Part shown: positions 33,368 through 42,317 of the stretch, piece after piece
Layout: each line of letters begins with the position of its first letter
Numbering within the stretch: the stretch's first letter is position 1
Source of the DNA: Nocardia salmonicida NBRC 13393
GTDB taxonomy: Bacteria > Actinomycetota > Actinomycetes > Mycobacteriales > Mycobacteriaceae
Direction of reading: 5' to 3'
NCBI RefSeq assembly: GCF_001613085.1
Contig: NZ_BDBR01000005.1
Span: forward strand, 186,001-250,000
Length of the DNA stretch: 64,000 nt
The notes under the pieces: generated by a model
The model's input: the letters and a program-made list of their open reading frames with translations, nothing else
What the model was told of the DNA's origin: nothing
Databases searched by the model: none
Made by a program: the position numbers and the translations under genes

Positions 33368-35785
33368 ATGATCGACAAAGGTGGGCGGCGCGGCCCGCAG
33401 GCAGACTCGGTGGTCGCCCTGGTCGACGCGGCCTCCGCCGTCGAACGCGAAGTGATCGGCGACTGGATAGCCCAGGGTGGTCTCGACAGGGAGATCGACT
33501 CCACAGCCCCGGTGACCCAGCTCGACCTCGACGCGAAGGCCATCACCAAACGCCTCGTCGGCAGGCAGGACGACCCGCTGGTCGTGCCGGTCCGGGTGCT
33601 GTGGCTGCCGCCCGAACGCGACGGTGTGCGCCGGGTGACCTTCGCCGACCTGGTGATGCTCACCAACCCGCGCAAACCCAACCGGCTCGTCCAGCGCAGG
33701 CTGCTGCGCACCGAACCGGACCGCCACCGCGTGCTCGTCGGCGCGCCCGCCCGGCTCAGCGCGCTGCGCACCAACAACCCCGAGGCCGCGGCGCTGCTGC
33801 GCGCGGGCTCGGCCGATCCGTTCGCGCGCGCGGTGGTGCGCGCCGCGGTGGTGGCGCTCGAACGCGCCGAACGCACCGTCATCGGCGATCGGTACAAGGT
33901 GCCCCAGCTGGTAGCCGAGGAGATCCTCGACTCCCCGGAATTCCAGCGCAAGCTCGACTACATCGCCGACGAGATCGGCTCCGAACCCGACCAGGTGTAC
34001 CGCAACGCGGAGAAGGCGCTGCGCGAGCTGGTCGCCGCGCAGAGCAGGCTGGTCTCGGACCTGTTCACCCAGGCGATGCGACCGGTGCACGCCTCGACAT
34101 GGAAGGTCGACACCGATCTGCGCGGCCTCGACGCCTTGCGCAAGCTCAACCGCAAGCACCCGCTGGTTTTCCTGCCCTCGCACCGCTCCTATGTCGACGC
34201 GTTCGTGCTCGGCGATGTGCTGGCGCGCAATGATTTTCCGCCCAACCACGTGATCGGCGGCGCGAACCTCAACTTCTGGCCGATGGGTCCGATCGCGCGG
34301 CGCACCGGAACGGTGTTCATCCGGCGCAGCTTCGGCGACGACGAGGTCTACAAGGCGGTCGTCGAGGAGTACTTCGCCTACCTGCTGGCCAAGCGCTTCA
34401 ATATGGAGTGGTACTTCGAGGGCGGGCGCACCAGGACGGGCAAGCTGCGCCCACCGCGCTACGGCCTGCTCAATTACCTTGCCGCCGCGGTGCGTTCACG
34501 TCGCGTCGACGATGTGATGCTCGTGCCGGTCTCGATCACCTACGAGCGACTCAACGAGCTCGGCGCGATCGCCATCGAACAGGCGGGCGGCAAGAAGAAG
34601 GCCGAGGGAATCGGCTGGCTGGCCAGATATGTGCGCAGTCAGCAGCATTCGGCCGGACGCGTGTATGTGCGCTTCGGCGAAGCCATTTCGGCCCGCGAGC
34701 GACTGGGGGTGCACGGCGATCCACTCGATCAGCGGCCGGTGACCATCCCGCTGCGCGACACCGAGACCGGTTCGGCCACCGTTCCCGACGAGAAGACGCT
34801 GGCCGACGCCGAGCACAAAGCGGTGCAGCGCTTGGCTTTCGACGTCGCGGTCGGGATCAACGAGGTCACCCCGATCACGGTCAACGCGCTGGTCACCCTT
34901 GCCCTGCTCGGCGTGCACGAACGAGCGCTCACGCTCGGCCAGGTGCGTACGGTGCTCGACCCGGTGCTCGGCTATATCGTCGGCCGCAAACTGCCCAGCG
35001 GCGAACTCACCACGCTGCGCGACGAACAGGGCCTGCGGGTGGTGCTCGAACAGCTCGCACTGGCGGGCGTGGTCACCGTGTATCGCGGCGGGCTGGAACC
35101 GGTGTACGCGATCGAACCCGGCGCGCACCTCGAGGCGGCGTTCTACCGCAACAGCGCGGTGCACTGGTTCGTCAACCGCGCCATCCTCGAACTCGCCGCC
35201 CTCACCGCGGTGGAGCAGCCGGATGACGACCCGCTGCGGGCGGCGTGGAAAGCGGCGTTCGCGCTGCGCGATCTGCTCAAGTTCGAATTCTTCTTCCCGG
35301 AGCGGAAGGAGTTCGCCGACCAGATCATCGAGGAGGTGCGCATCATCGTGCCCGAATGGGACGAGCACACCCCCGACGATCGACTGGATCGCCAATTCCT
35401 CGGCGCTGTCACCGAATCCGGGTTCGTGATGGCCCATCGGGTGCTGCGTTCGTTCTTCGACGCACAGTTGGTTGTCGCCGAGCGACTGGTGGCCCGACCC
35501 GCCGACGCGACGATCGATCGCAAGGAATTCATCGACGAGTGCGTGGCGGTGGGCAAGCAGATGCTGTTGCAGCAGCGGTTGCACAGCCCGGAATCGGTAT
35601 CGTCGGAACTGTTCACCAGCGCCTGGAAACTGGCCGACAACCACGGCCTCATCGCACCCGCGGCCGAGGGCGCCGAAGCCGAATTGATCGAGAAGCGCCA
35701 GGAATTCGCCGATCAGCTGCGCGATCTGGGTGACCGGATCGCGCGGGCGGCCTCGCTCGATCCGTCGAACAGGAACACGAACTGA
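33368..35785 (+). CDS. plsB: Glycerol-3-phosphate 1-O-acyltransferase PlsB
   Basis: 805 residues, near the 789 of M. tuberculosis PlsB2. Acyltransferase motifs: I, SHRSYVDAF (HX4D, ~271); II, NFWPMGPIARRTGTVFIRR; III, WYFEGGRTRTGKLRPPRYG; IV, VPVSITYERL. Long N-terminal region and C-terminal helical domain (LLKFEFFFPERKEFADQI) as in the PlsB family. Makes lysophosphatidate at the membrane. ATG at 33368 is assumed; a TTG at 33356 is in frame. Its stop overlaps the next start by one base, coupling it to PlsC. Confidence 0.93.
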   Translation: MIDKGGRRGPQADSVVALVDAASAVEREVIGDWIAQGGLDREIDSTAPVTQLDLDAKAITKRLVGRQDDPLVVPVRVLWLPPERDGVRRVTFADLVMLTNPRKPNRLVQRRLLRTEPDRHRVLVGAPARLSALRTNNPEAAALLRAGSADPFARAVVRAAVVALERAERTVIGDRYKVPQLVAEEILDSPEFQRKLDYIADEIGSEPDQVYRNAEKALRELVAAQSRLVSDLFTQAMRPVHASTWKVDTDLRGLDALRKLNRKHPLVFLPSHRSYVDAFVLGDVLARNDFPPNHVIGGANLNFWPMGPIARRTGTVFIRRSFGDDEVYKAVVEEYFAYLLAKRFNMEWYFEGGRTRTGKLRPPRYGLLNYLAAAVRSRRVDDVMLVPVSITYERLNELGAIAIEQAGGKKKAEGIGWLARYVRSQQHSAGRVYVRFGEAISARERLGVHGDPLDQRPVTIPLRDTETGSATVPDEKTLADAEHKAVQRLAFDVAVGINEVTPITVNALVTLALLGVHERALTLGQVRTVLDPVLGYIVGRKLPSGELTTLRDEQGLRVVLEQLALAGVVTVYRGGLEPVYAIEPGAHLEAAFYRNSAVHWFVNRAILELAALTAVEQPDDDPLRAAWKAAFALRDLLKFEFFFPERKEFADQIIEEVRIIVPEWDEHTPDDRLDRQFLGAVTESGFVMAHRVLRSFFDAQLVVAERLVARPADATIDRKEFIDECVAVGKQMLLQQRLHSPESVSSELFTSAWKLADNHGLIAPAAEGAEAELIEKRQEFADQLRDLGDRIARAASLDPSNRNTN

Positions 35786-37194
35786 TGAGCACACTCGCCG
35801 ACGCCGTGGCCGCGATCCGTTCGGGTCCGCAAGGTTCGCGGATCGCCGCGGTGTTCGATTTCGGCGGCACCGTTGTCGACGGTCTGCCGCGACGTGGACT
35901 GGCGGGCAAGGTGTTCCGGCGCGGTGAGGATCGCCTGGCCACCCTGCTCGGCGGTATCCAGCGCGGCGGCGACGACGGTGACTACGGACGATTCCTGCAA
36001 GCCGTCGAACGGACATGGGCGGGCGCGTCGGAGACCGAGCTGGACCAGCTCGGCCGCAAGGCTTTCAGCAAGGAGATCTACGGGCGGCTGTTCCCCGAGG
36101 CGTGGCACCTCGTGCGCGCCCACCAATTGGCCGGTCACACAGTGATATTGGTCAGCGAGCTCACGCGATTCCAGGTGCGTCCCGTCGCCGAGCGGCTCGG
36201 CATCGACAACGTGCTGTGCACCGAACTCGCCGTCGAGGACGGCGTACTGACCGGCCGACCGGCGGGCGCGCCGCTGTGGCGTACCGGAAAGTCCACGGCA
36301 GTAACCCAATTCGCGCCGGATCTTGAGATCGGCTACGCCTACGCCGACAGCGTGACCGACCTGCCACTGCTGGAACTCGCCCAGCGACCGACCGTGATCG
36401 ACCCCGACCCGGCCCTCGCCGCGATCGCCGCTGACAACGGCTGGCCCACCCTGACCTTCCGCCTGCGTCGAGCCCCGCGCCCCCTCGACTACCTACGCAC
36501 CATCGTCGGATTCGCTGGACTCATCGGCGGCGCGCTGGTCGGCGTCCTTCGCAAGTCCTACACCGGCAAGCGGCAGACGATGGCCGACGCACTCATGCAC
36601 GACGCCACCACGGCGACCCTGCGCGCCATCGACGTCCAACTGCGCGTGGTCGGAGCCGAGAACGCCCGCGCGCCGCGCCCCGCGGTATTCCTTTTCAACC
36701 ACCAGAGCCAGTTCGACGTGATCATCGTCCCGAAGGTCCTCGACGGCGCGGTCACCGGCATCGGCAAGAAGGAGCTGCGCAATCATCCGCTGTTCGGTCC
36801 GCTGATGCGGTTCGTCGGCGTCACCTTCATCGACCGAACCGACACCGAGCGCGCGAAAGCATCACTCGCCCCGGTGGTTTCGACCTTGCGAGACGGACTC
36901 TCCATCGCCGTCGCGCCCGAGGGAACTCGCTCGTTCACTCCGGGCGTCGGGCCCTTCAAGAAGGGCGCGTTCCATATCGCCATCCAGGCGGGCGTGCCGG
37001 TGATCCCGGTGGTGGTCCGCAACGCGGGCGAAATCGCCTGGCGGGATTCGCCTATCGCCCGCGCCGGCATCGTCGATGTGGCGGTGCTGGCGCCGATCGA
37101 TGTCTCCGGCTGGGACCCCGCCGACATGGACGCCGAGGTGGAAGGCGTCCGGCAGCTGTTCGAGAACACGCTGCTGGACTGGCCACGAGCCTGA
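35785..37194 (+). CDS. plsC: HAD-like domain fused to lysophosphatidate acyltransferase (PlsC)
   Basis: 469 residues. N-terminal HAD-IB-like domain (~1-240) with VFDFGGTVVDG, ILVSELTRF and YADSVTDLPLL; C-terminal PlsC domain with FNHQSQFDVII (HX4D), PEGTRSFTPGVGPFKKGAFH and GVPVIPVVVRN. Same order as M. tuberculosis Rv2483c beside plsB2. The acyltransferase adds the second acyl chain to lysophosphatidate. In HAD motif I (DxDGT) the second Asp is Gly (DFGGT), so the phosphatase half may be inactive. Confidence 0.92.
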   Translation: MSTLADAVAAIRSGPQGSRIAAVFDFGGTVVDGLPRRGLAGKVFRRGEDRLATLLGGIQRGGDDGDYGRFLQAVERTWAGASETELDQLGRKAFSKEIYGRLFPEAWHLVRAHQLAGHTVILVSELTRFQVRPVAERLGIDNVLCTELAVEDGVLTGRPAGAPLWRTGKSTAVTQFAPDLEIGYAYADSVTDLPLLELAQRPTVIDPDPALAAIAADNGWPTLTFRLRRAPRPLDYLRTIVGFAGLIGGALVGVLRKSYTGKRQTMADALMHDATTATLRAIDVQLRVVGAENARAPRPAVFLFNHQSQFDVIIVPKVLDGAVTGIGKKELRNHPLFGPLMRFVGVTFIDRTDTERAKASLAPVVSTLRDGLSIAVAPEGTRSFTPGVGPFKKGAFHIAIQAGVPVIPVVVRNAGEIAWRDSPIARAGIVDVAVLAPIDVSGWDPADMDAEVEGVRQLFENTLLDWPRA

Positions 37195-37228
37195 ACCGGC
37201 CGGGCGCGAGGTGCGCCCGGCCGCAGGC

Positions 37229-38425
37229 TCAGCTCTCGAACAGCTGCTGCCCGAGATAGTGCCCCGGTCCGGGGACACCTGGCGGGATCACGAACACGGC
37301 CGACCCGATGGGCGTGGTCCATTCGTTCAGCGCGTCGAATTCCGCCAGCCGCGCCTGCACCGGCAGGAACTGACGGTCGACATCGCGCTGATAGGCCACG
37401 AACAGCAGGCCCGAGTTCGACACCTGCCCCGGCGCCGGGTTCTCGTCGTAGTTGAACCCGCGGCGCAGGAACCGTTCACCGTCGTGGGTGTGTCTGGCCC
37501 GCGCCACATGCGACGACGGCGGAATGACCGGGATGCCGTGGCGGTCCACCGCGGCGAGATCGGGCTCGTCGTGTTCGGCGATACCGGTCAGCGGCGCACC
37601 GTTGGCGACCCGGCGGCCGACGGTCAGTTCACGACCGTCGGCGTCGAGTTCGTCCCAGGTGTCGAGGTCCATGGCGATCCGGCGCAGCACCAGGGAGGTG
37701 CCGCCGGCCAGCCACGGCGTCGACGCGCCGTCGTCCCAGACCAGTCGGTCGAAGTCGACCGTGCGCGGAGCGATGTTGACGGTGCCGTCGACCTGCCCCA
37801 TGAGGTTGCGCATCGTCTGGCCGTTCGGCGCGTCCCGGAATCCGCGCTGCACCCACCGCACCGTCACCAGCGATTTCACGTGCTTGGACAGCACCCGCAC
37901 CGCGTGCGCGACCGTCGTCGCCTCCTCGGCGCAGACCTGGAGGACCAGGTCGGCGCCGGTGTAGGCGGGGTCGAGACGGTCGATGGGAAACGACGGGAGC
38001 TGGCGCAGCCACTCCGGTCTCCGCTCGGTGACCCCCGCGACGGTGAACAGGTCGGGTCCGAAGCCGACGGTGATCGTGAGACGGGCCGGTCTGGCGGCCA
38101 GCTCCGGTTCGGTGTCGGCGAGCGCGGGCATGCCCATGGTCAGGCGCGCCGCGTCGTCGGTCCAGATACGGAGCAGCCCGATCACGTCCTCGCGACCGAC
38201 GCCGGGCGCCAGGTCGAAGCCCGCGAAGGCCACGTGACCGGGTGGCATCGTCTCCACGCCCGCCTGATGAGCGCCGTAGAACGCGACGATGTCGAGCGCC
38301 TCGTCCCGAACGGCCTCCGGGCGCACCAGCTCGGCCGTACCCCAGGCGATTCCAGCCGCGCCCGCCACCGCGGCTCCCCCGCCGAGCAACCGTCGGCGCG
38401 AGAGTCCGGGCCGCGAATCAGCCAC
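37229..38425 (-). CDS. DyP-type haem peroxidase with Tat signal
   Basis: 398 residues from the GTG at 38425. Twin-arginine signal LSRRRLLGGGAAVAGAAG at the N-terminus, then a DyP/EfeB fold: GQVDGT (GXXDG, catalytic Asp), HTHDGERFLRRGFNYDENP and LLFVAYQRDVDRQFLPVQ. Exported folded with haem. Its start overlaps the PCuAC stop by 8 bp, so it is coupled to the copper chaperone. EfeB family members work in iron uptake or peroxide removal; the copper setting suggests oxidative or metal stress outside the membrane. A second terminator is not evident after it. Confidence 0.9.
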   Translation of the reverse strand: MADSRPGLSRRRLLGGGAAVAGAAGIAWGTAELVRPEAVRDEALDIVAFYGAHQAGVETMPPGHVAFAGFDLAPGVGREDVIGLLRIWTDDAARLTMGMPALADTEPELAARPARLTITVGFGPDLFTVAGVTERRPEWLRQLPSFPIDRLDPAYTGADLVLQVCAEEATTVAHAVRVLSKHVKSLVTVRWVQRGFRDAPNGQTMRNLMGQVDGTVNIAPRTVDFDRLVWDDGASTPWLAGGTSLVLRRIAMDLDTWDELDADGRELTVGRRVANGAPLTGIAEHDEPDLAAVDRHGIPVIPPSSHVARARHTHDGERFLRRGFNYDENPAPGQVSNSGLLFVAYQRDVDRQFLPVQARLAEFDALNEWTTPIGSAVFVIPPGVPGPGHYLGQQLFES

Positions 38426-38966
38426 CGTGCATCGGGTTGTCGGTGCCCGGCGTGTAGTTCTCCTTGCCGCCGGCGAAATCACGCACCTGTGCGGTGACGA
38501 CGGTGCTAGAGCCGTCGGCGAAGGTCAGCGTGAGCGAGGTTTCTGAGCCGGTCCGCAGCGGCTGCTTCAGGTCCATGAACATCAGGTGCTCGGCGCCCGG
38601 CTTCAACGTCACCTCGCCGTGCGCCGGGACGGTGATGCCACCGGCTTTCGGGCGCATGGTCTTCGCGCCGGTGCTGTCGGGCACCACCTCGTGGATCTCG
38701 ACCCGCTCCGAGGCCGGGCTGGTGGCGGCTACCAGTGTCATCGGGGCATCACCGGCATTGCGCAGGGTGCCGAAGGCGGCCGACATTCCGGACTCGGCGG
38801 CCTTGATCCACTGGTCGCTCATGGTGATCCGGTCCGCCATCGCCACGGACGAGGGCGGGGCAGGCTCGGAATCCGAGCAGGCGGTGGCGAACACGGCGAG
38901 AACGGCACAGGCGGCGGTAGCGCCGACACGGCGGGCACGCAGGTGGACATGCGGAAAGACGGACAT
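38418..38966 (-). CDS. PCuAC-family periplasmic copper chaperone
   Basis: 182 residues from the ATG at 38966 (GGAG upstream). Lipoprotein-like signal (AVLAVFATAC), then the PCuAC fold: MTMSDQWIKA-like start, VEIHEVVPDSTGAKTMRPKA and PAHGEVTLKPGAEHLMFMDL supply His, Met, His, Met of the H-x-x-M/H-x-M copper site. Carries Cu(I) to cupredoxin sites such as cytochrome oxidase, or stores it. Middle gene of a three-gene operon under a palindromic operator at 39620. Confidence 0.9.
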   Translation of the reverse strand: MSVFPHVHLRARRVGATAACAVLAVFATACSDSEPAPPSSVAMADRITMSDQWIKAAESGMSAAFGTLRNAGDAPMTLVAATSPASERVEIHEVVPDSTGAKTMRPKAGGITVPAHGEVTLKPGAEHLMFMDLKQPLRTGSETSLTLTFADGSSTVVTAQVRDFAGGKENYTPGTDNPMHGG

Positions 38967-39061
38967 GGGAGAACTCCGATCATCGGGGTGAGGTGTGCCC
39001 CGGACCGGCCTGTCCGCACGGCGAATCATTCACCGGGACGGCGGAATTCGTCGGCGTTGTC

Positions 39062-39610
39062 CTAAGCCGGAACGGGGTTGGATTCGGTCGCGCCCGCCCA
39101 GGGCGGACCACGCAGCCCGATGTCCGGTCGTAGGAGGAGCTGCCGTAGCACCGCACGCTCGTCGGCGACGGGTAGCCGGACCGGGCGGTCGGGCGGGCAC
39201 GTGACCCCGGCCAGCACGAGGACCAGCTGCCGCACGCTGGTGATCGCCCGGCGCACACCGACCTCGGCGGCGCGGATCGCGAGGGCGCCGACGGGGATCG
39301 CCACCAGGTGAGCGAGCACCATCGCGCCTGAAATGGTGTGGTGCTGGAAATGTCCCAACGACAGCGCGGTGTGCCCGACGCACTGGCCGACAGCCAGTAC
39401 CACCATGGTCGACATCGCGCTGTTTCCTCGCGGCAGCGCGGTGACGACGACACCGATCAGGGCGCACGCGGCGAACAACAGCGCGAGAGCGGATCCGCCG
39501 GGAACGGCGGTAGCACCACCGAGTCCGTGCGCCAGAATCGCGACGGCGCCGGACGCGGAACCCACTGCCGCGCCGCGTAAGCGCGCGGTGTGATCCGTCG
39601 GAGAGCCCAC
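39062..39610 (-). CDS. His-rich multi-pass membrane protein of copper operon
   Basis: 182 residues from a GTG. About five hydrophobic segments (GAVAILAHGLGGATAV, ALALLFAACALIGVVVTALP, MVVLAVGQCVGHTALSLGHF, MVLAHLVAIPVGALAIRAA, LVLVLAGVTC) with a His cluster GHFQHHTIS. Not a family I can name, but such proteins commonly accompany PCuAC genes in actinobacteria. The histidines and context suggest copper handling or transport. First gene of the operon; the operator begins 9 bp upstream of its start. Confidence 0.7.
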   Translation of the reverse strand: MGSPTDHTARLRGAAVGSASGAVAILAHGLGGATAVPGGSALALLFAACALIGVVVTALPRGNSAMSTMVVLAVGQCVGHTALSLGHFQHHTISGAMVLAHLVAIPVGALAIRAAEVGVRRAITSVRQLVLVLAGVTCPPDRPVRLPVADERAVLRQLLLRPDIGLRGPPWAGATESNPVPA

Positions 39611-39619
39611 GCCGCCATG

Positions 39620-39638
39620 CTACGACCTTCTGTCGTAG
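39620..39638. promoter_or_regulatory. BlaI/CopY-like operator of the copper operon
   Basis: CTACGAC-CTTCT-GTCGTAG, a perfect 7-bp inverted repeat. TAC-AC...GT-GTA half-sites are the type bound by BlaI/CopY-family repressors, which in actinobacteria often control copper and beta-lactam genes. Lies 9 bp from the first start codon, so it overlaps the likely promoter or transcript start. The repressor gene is not in this window. Confidence 0.55.
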
Positions 39639-39704
39639 GTACCGGGCTCAGGGCCTGTGACCAGGGTCTCGACGATGCGGCGCAATCCCATTCGACCGAA
39701 TGGC

Positions 39705-39732
39705 TTGACATAAACAATGGTTCAGGTTTAAT
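39705..39732 (+). promoter_or_regulatory. Near-consensus housekeeping promoter
   Basis: TTGACA (39705-39710), 16 bp, TTTAAT (39727-39732): perfect -35 and 5 of 6 at -10, unusually strong for this GC content. Drives the membrane protein gene at 39765. Confidence 0.75.
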
Positions 39733-39764
39733 GCTTGTCTCACCACCGAATGAGGGAGAACATC

Positions 39765-40199
39765 ATGAGCACCGTCACCGCCCCCACCACCTACACCGTC
39801 CCCGCGCTGAACCGGCCCGTCGCCGTGCTGGGCGCCGCTGCCGTCGCCGTGGTGCTGAATCTGATCGTCTGGGCCATCGGCGCCGCCGCGGGCGGGTCGT
39901 TCACCACGATCGCCGACGGCAAGGTCACCGATGCCGCGCCCGGCGGGGTGATCTTGATGTCGGCCGTACCGGTCCTGATCGGCCTGACCGTCGCCGTGCT
40001 GGTGTCCTACCTGTGGACCGGGGTGCTGCGGACGGCCGCCGTGGTCGGGTCGGCGCTGTCGATCGCGACCATCGGACTGACCGTGGCCGCCGACTTCGAC
40101 ACCGCCTCCACCATCGCCCTGTCGGTGATGCACGTGGTGCTGGTGCCGGTCATGGTGATCGCCCTGGAAGGCGTGCGTCGCGGCATCACTGCGAAGTGA
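39765..40199 (+). CDS. DUF6069-like four-helix membrane protein
   Basis: 144 residues; GGGAG precedes the ATG. Four transmembrane segments (VLGAAAVAVVLNLIVWAIGA, GVILMSAVPVLIGLTVAVLV, LRTAAVVGSALSIATIGLTV, IALSVMHVVLVPVMVIALEG). Layout fits the actinobacterial DUF6069 family, of unknown role. It has its own near-consensus promoter and a strong terminator, so is a single-gene unit expected to be well expressed. Confidence 0.75.
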   Translation: MSTVTAPTTYTVPALNRPVAVLGAAAVAVVLNLIVWAIGAAAGGSFTTIADGKVTDAAPGGVILMSAVPVLIGLTVAVLVSYLWTGVLRTAAVVGSALSIATIGLTVAADFDTASTIALSVMHVVLVPVMVIALEGVRRGITAK

Positions 40200-40213
40200 C
40201 CCGAACAACAGCG

Positions 40214-40244
40214 AAGGCCCCGCCGAAACCATCGGCGGGGCCTT
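40214..40244. terminator. Terminator between convergent genes
   Basis: AAGGCCCCGCCGA / TCGGCGGGGCCTT, a 13-bp perfect stem with a 5-nt loop, followed by ttcgcg. Serves the gene ending at 40199 and probably the minus gene ending at 40259. Confidence 0.85.
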
Positions 40245-40258
40245 TCGCGTATCGAGTT

Positions 40259-40978
40259 CTAGACCGAGCGGCCGAACAGCAGCTTCCACGGCATGAGCGC
40301 CGACTCGAGCTGCACCTTCAGGCTCATCTTCGACGCACCGACGGTGCGCTCCTCGAAGCGGATCGGCACCTCGGCGATCGTGTAGCCCTTCTTGATCGCG
40401 CGGTAGTTCATCTCGACCTGGAACGAGTAGCCGTTGCTGCGGATCGAAGCCACGTCGATCGCGCGCAGGGTGTCGGCCTTCCAGGCCTTGAAACCGGCGG
40501 TCGCGTCCTTCACGCCGAGGCGCAGAATCAGGTTCACGTAGAAGTTCGCCCAGGCCGACAGGGCCTTGCGGTACCACTTCCACTCCGCGGCGGTCGAACC
40601 ACCCGGCACGTAGCGCGACCCCAGCGCTACGCCGACATCGTCGGAGCTCAGCTTCTCGAGCATCGACGGGATCACCTCGGCGGGATGCGACAGATCGGCG
40701 TCCATCTGGATCACCACATCGGCACCCTCGTCGAGCGCCGCGGTGATGCCCGCGATGTAGGCGCGGCCGAGGCCGTCCTTCTCGGTGCGATGCAGCACGC
40801 TCACCACATTCGGCAGCTCGGCCGCCAGTTTGTCGGCGACGTCACCCGTGCCGTCGGGTGAATTATCGTCGACCACCAGCACGTGCAGATCGGACACCGG
40901 CAGAGCCGTCAGCCGCTCCACCGCCACCGGCAGATTTTCCCGCTCGTTGTAGGTCGGCACAACAACGGTAACCCTCAA
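40259..40978 (-). CDS. ppm1: Polyprenol monophosphomannose synthase
   Basis: 239 residues. GT2 dolichol-phosphate-mannose synthase family: VVPTYNERENLPVAVERL, VVDDNSPDGTGDVADKL, VIQMDADLSHPAEVIPSML (DxD-like QMDAD) and FEERTVGASKMSLKV. Transfers mannose from GDP-mannose to polyprenyl phosphate for lipoarabinomannan and mannoprotein assembly. In M. tuberculosis it is fused to an Lnt domain; here it is a separate protein. Starts at TTG (40978), supported by GGAGG about 8 nt upstream. Confidence 0.93.
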   Translation of the reverse strand: MRVTVVVPTYNERENLPVAVERLTALPVSDLHVLVVDDNSPDGTGDVADKLAAELPNVVSVLHRTEKDGLGRAYIAGITAALDEGADVVIQMDADLSHPAEVIPSMLEKLSSDDVGVALGSRYVPGGSTAAEWKWYRKALSAWANFYVNLILRLGVKDATAGFKAWKADTLRAIDVASIRSNGYSFQVEMNYRAIKKGYTIAEVPIRFEERTVGASKMSLKVQLESALMPWKLLFGRSV

Positions 40979-41101
40979 GGGTCGCCCTCCCTGCTCACCT
41001 GGATAGCCCCGCGGCCCAGGATGCGGGCACGGGGCATGTCATCGATTCGTTATGACGGTACTCGATGGTCCTGACGCTTTCCTGAGTGGCCGTGCGGGCG
41101 C

Positions 41102-41788
41102 TCACCACAGTCGGCCCGCGTGGACCAGTGCGTCGATGATCAGTCCGACGCCGAACACGACGAAAAGCACCCTGATGGCCGGCGGCCCGAAACGGGTGAT
41201 GCCCCGCACGAGCAGGCGGTAGACCCGCCGTGCGCGCGGCGTTCGCCGCATGGCCAGAGCCAGCACGACCAGTGGCAGGACCAGGGCGACCGCGCAGTAG
41301 GCCGCGACGATCACCGGCCACGCCACCGGCAGCGGGCGCTGCGCGGACAGCACCGCGAGGGCCGCGAGATAGGGCACCGAGGTGGGCACCTTCGCCAGAC
41401 CCAGCGTGAACCCGATCACCCCGAGCAGCCACGGATATCTGCGCACCGGCTCGATCCAGCGGCCGCCGGTGGACGTGGTGGTGTCGACCGGAAGCGCGGC
41501 GACCACGATCAGCACCAGGCCGATCACCAACTCACCCCAGTAGCGCAGGGCGGGGGTCAGCTCGAAGTCGAACAGCCGAACCAGGAAGTCGATGCCGAGC
41601 ACGGTGCACACGCCGAAGGCCACCGAGACCGCGAAGACGCCGCCGAGGAAACTGAGCACCCCCGTCATCGGCGAACGCCGGGTCAGCCTGGCGTCGGCGA
41701 CCACGGCCGTGGTGATCGCCACCAGCAGCACGTCGAGCGCATCGAGCAGAGCGAACCCGAACAGGGCGAACAGTCGATACCCATCCAT
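41102..41788 (-). CDS. GAP/Sap-family membrane protein
   Basis: 228 residues with six predicted helices. N-terminus YRLFALFGFALLDALDVLLV and LGGVFAVSVAFGVCTVLGI followed by a loop and GVIGFTLGLAKVPTSVPYLAAL fit the GAP/Sap (sulfolipid-addressing protein) family that helps move glycopeptidolipids and other surface lipids in mycolata. Lies upstream of the mannosyltransferase on the same strand, 123 bp apart. The lipid handled here is unknown. Confidence 0.75.
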   Translation of the reverse strand: MDGYRLFALFGFALLDALDVLLVAITTAVVADARLTRRSPMTGVLSFLGGVFAVSVAFGVCTVLGIDFLVRLFDFELTPALRYWGELVIGLVLIVVAALPVDTTTSTGGRWIEPVRRYPWLLGVIGFTLGLAKVPTSVPYLAALAVLSAQRPLPVAWPVIVAAYCAVALVLPLVVLALAMRRTPRARRVYRLLVRGITRFGPPAIRVLFVVFGVGLIIDALVHAGRLW

Positions 41789-41999
41789 GTCGTTGCCGAC
41801 CCTACTCGCCGGTCATGTTCGATCACCGACCCGTCAGTCACACCAGCACCACACCGGCTGCACGGTGAAAGTCCTTGACCTGCGTAGTCTCGAGATCGAT
41901 CCGTCCATCTGGACGGGACCCTCCCGCAAACGGCGCTCGGTGGTTACGCTTTTGAGCACCGGCCGTGCCGGGATCCGCGATCGTGAAGGGGCAGACATC

Positions 42000-42317
42000 G
42001 TGGCAGAAATGTCTTTCGACCCGTCAGCGCTCGACGCTTATCAGCGTGCGGCAGCTCGGGTTTCCGAACTTCTTGGCACAGCGGCCGATGATACGACGAC
42101 CGCGGCCGGGGTCGATCTGTCCGGGCTCGGCGTGCTCGGGCGTGAATTCGCCGCCGCCTGGACACAGGCAGCGGGCGAACACGCTTCGACGCTGAGTACC
42201 GCGGGCAACCTGGTCACCGCCTATCAGGGCATTCTGAATCGCTTCGGCGACAGCGTGACCGGGATCGACACCGGGCTGGCGGGCGATCTGCGCGCGGTCG
42301 AGAGCGAGGTGGCGTGA
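42000..42317 (+). CDS. Small WXG100/EspC-like type VII secretion-associated protein
   Basis: 105 residues from the GTG at 42000 (AAGGGG nine nt upstream; an ATG at 42009 is in frame). All-helical: SFDPSALDAYQRAAARVSEL, then VDLSGLGVLGREFAAAWTQA (a W in a helix turn, without a clear WXG), and YQGILNRFGDSVTGIDTGLA. Length and pattern fit WXG100/EspC-like (DUF2580) proteins that are substrates or partners of ESX secretion. First of three genes; its stop overlaps the next start (TGATG). Confidence 0.7.
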   Translation: MAEMSFDPSALDAYQRAAARVSELLGTAADDTTTAAGVDLSGLGVLGREFAAAWTQAAGEHASTLSTAGNLVTAYQGILNRFGDSVTGIDTGLAGDLRAVESEVA

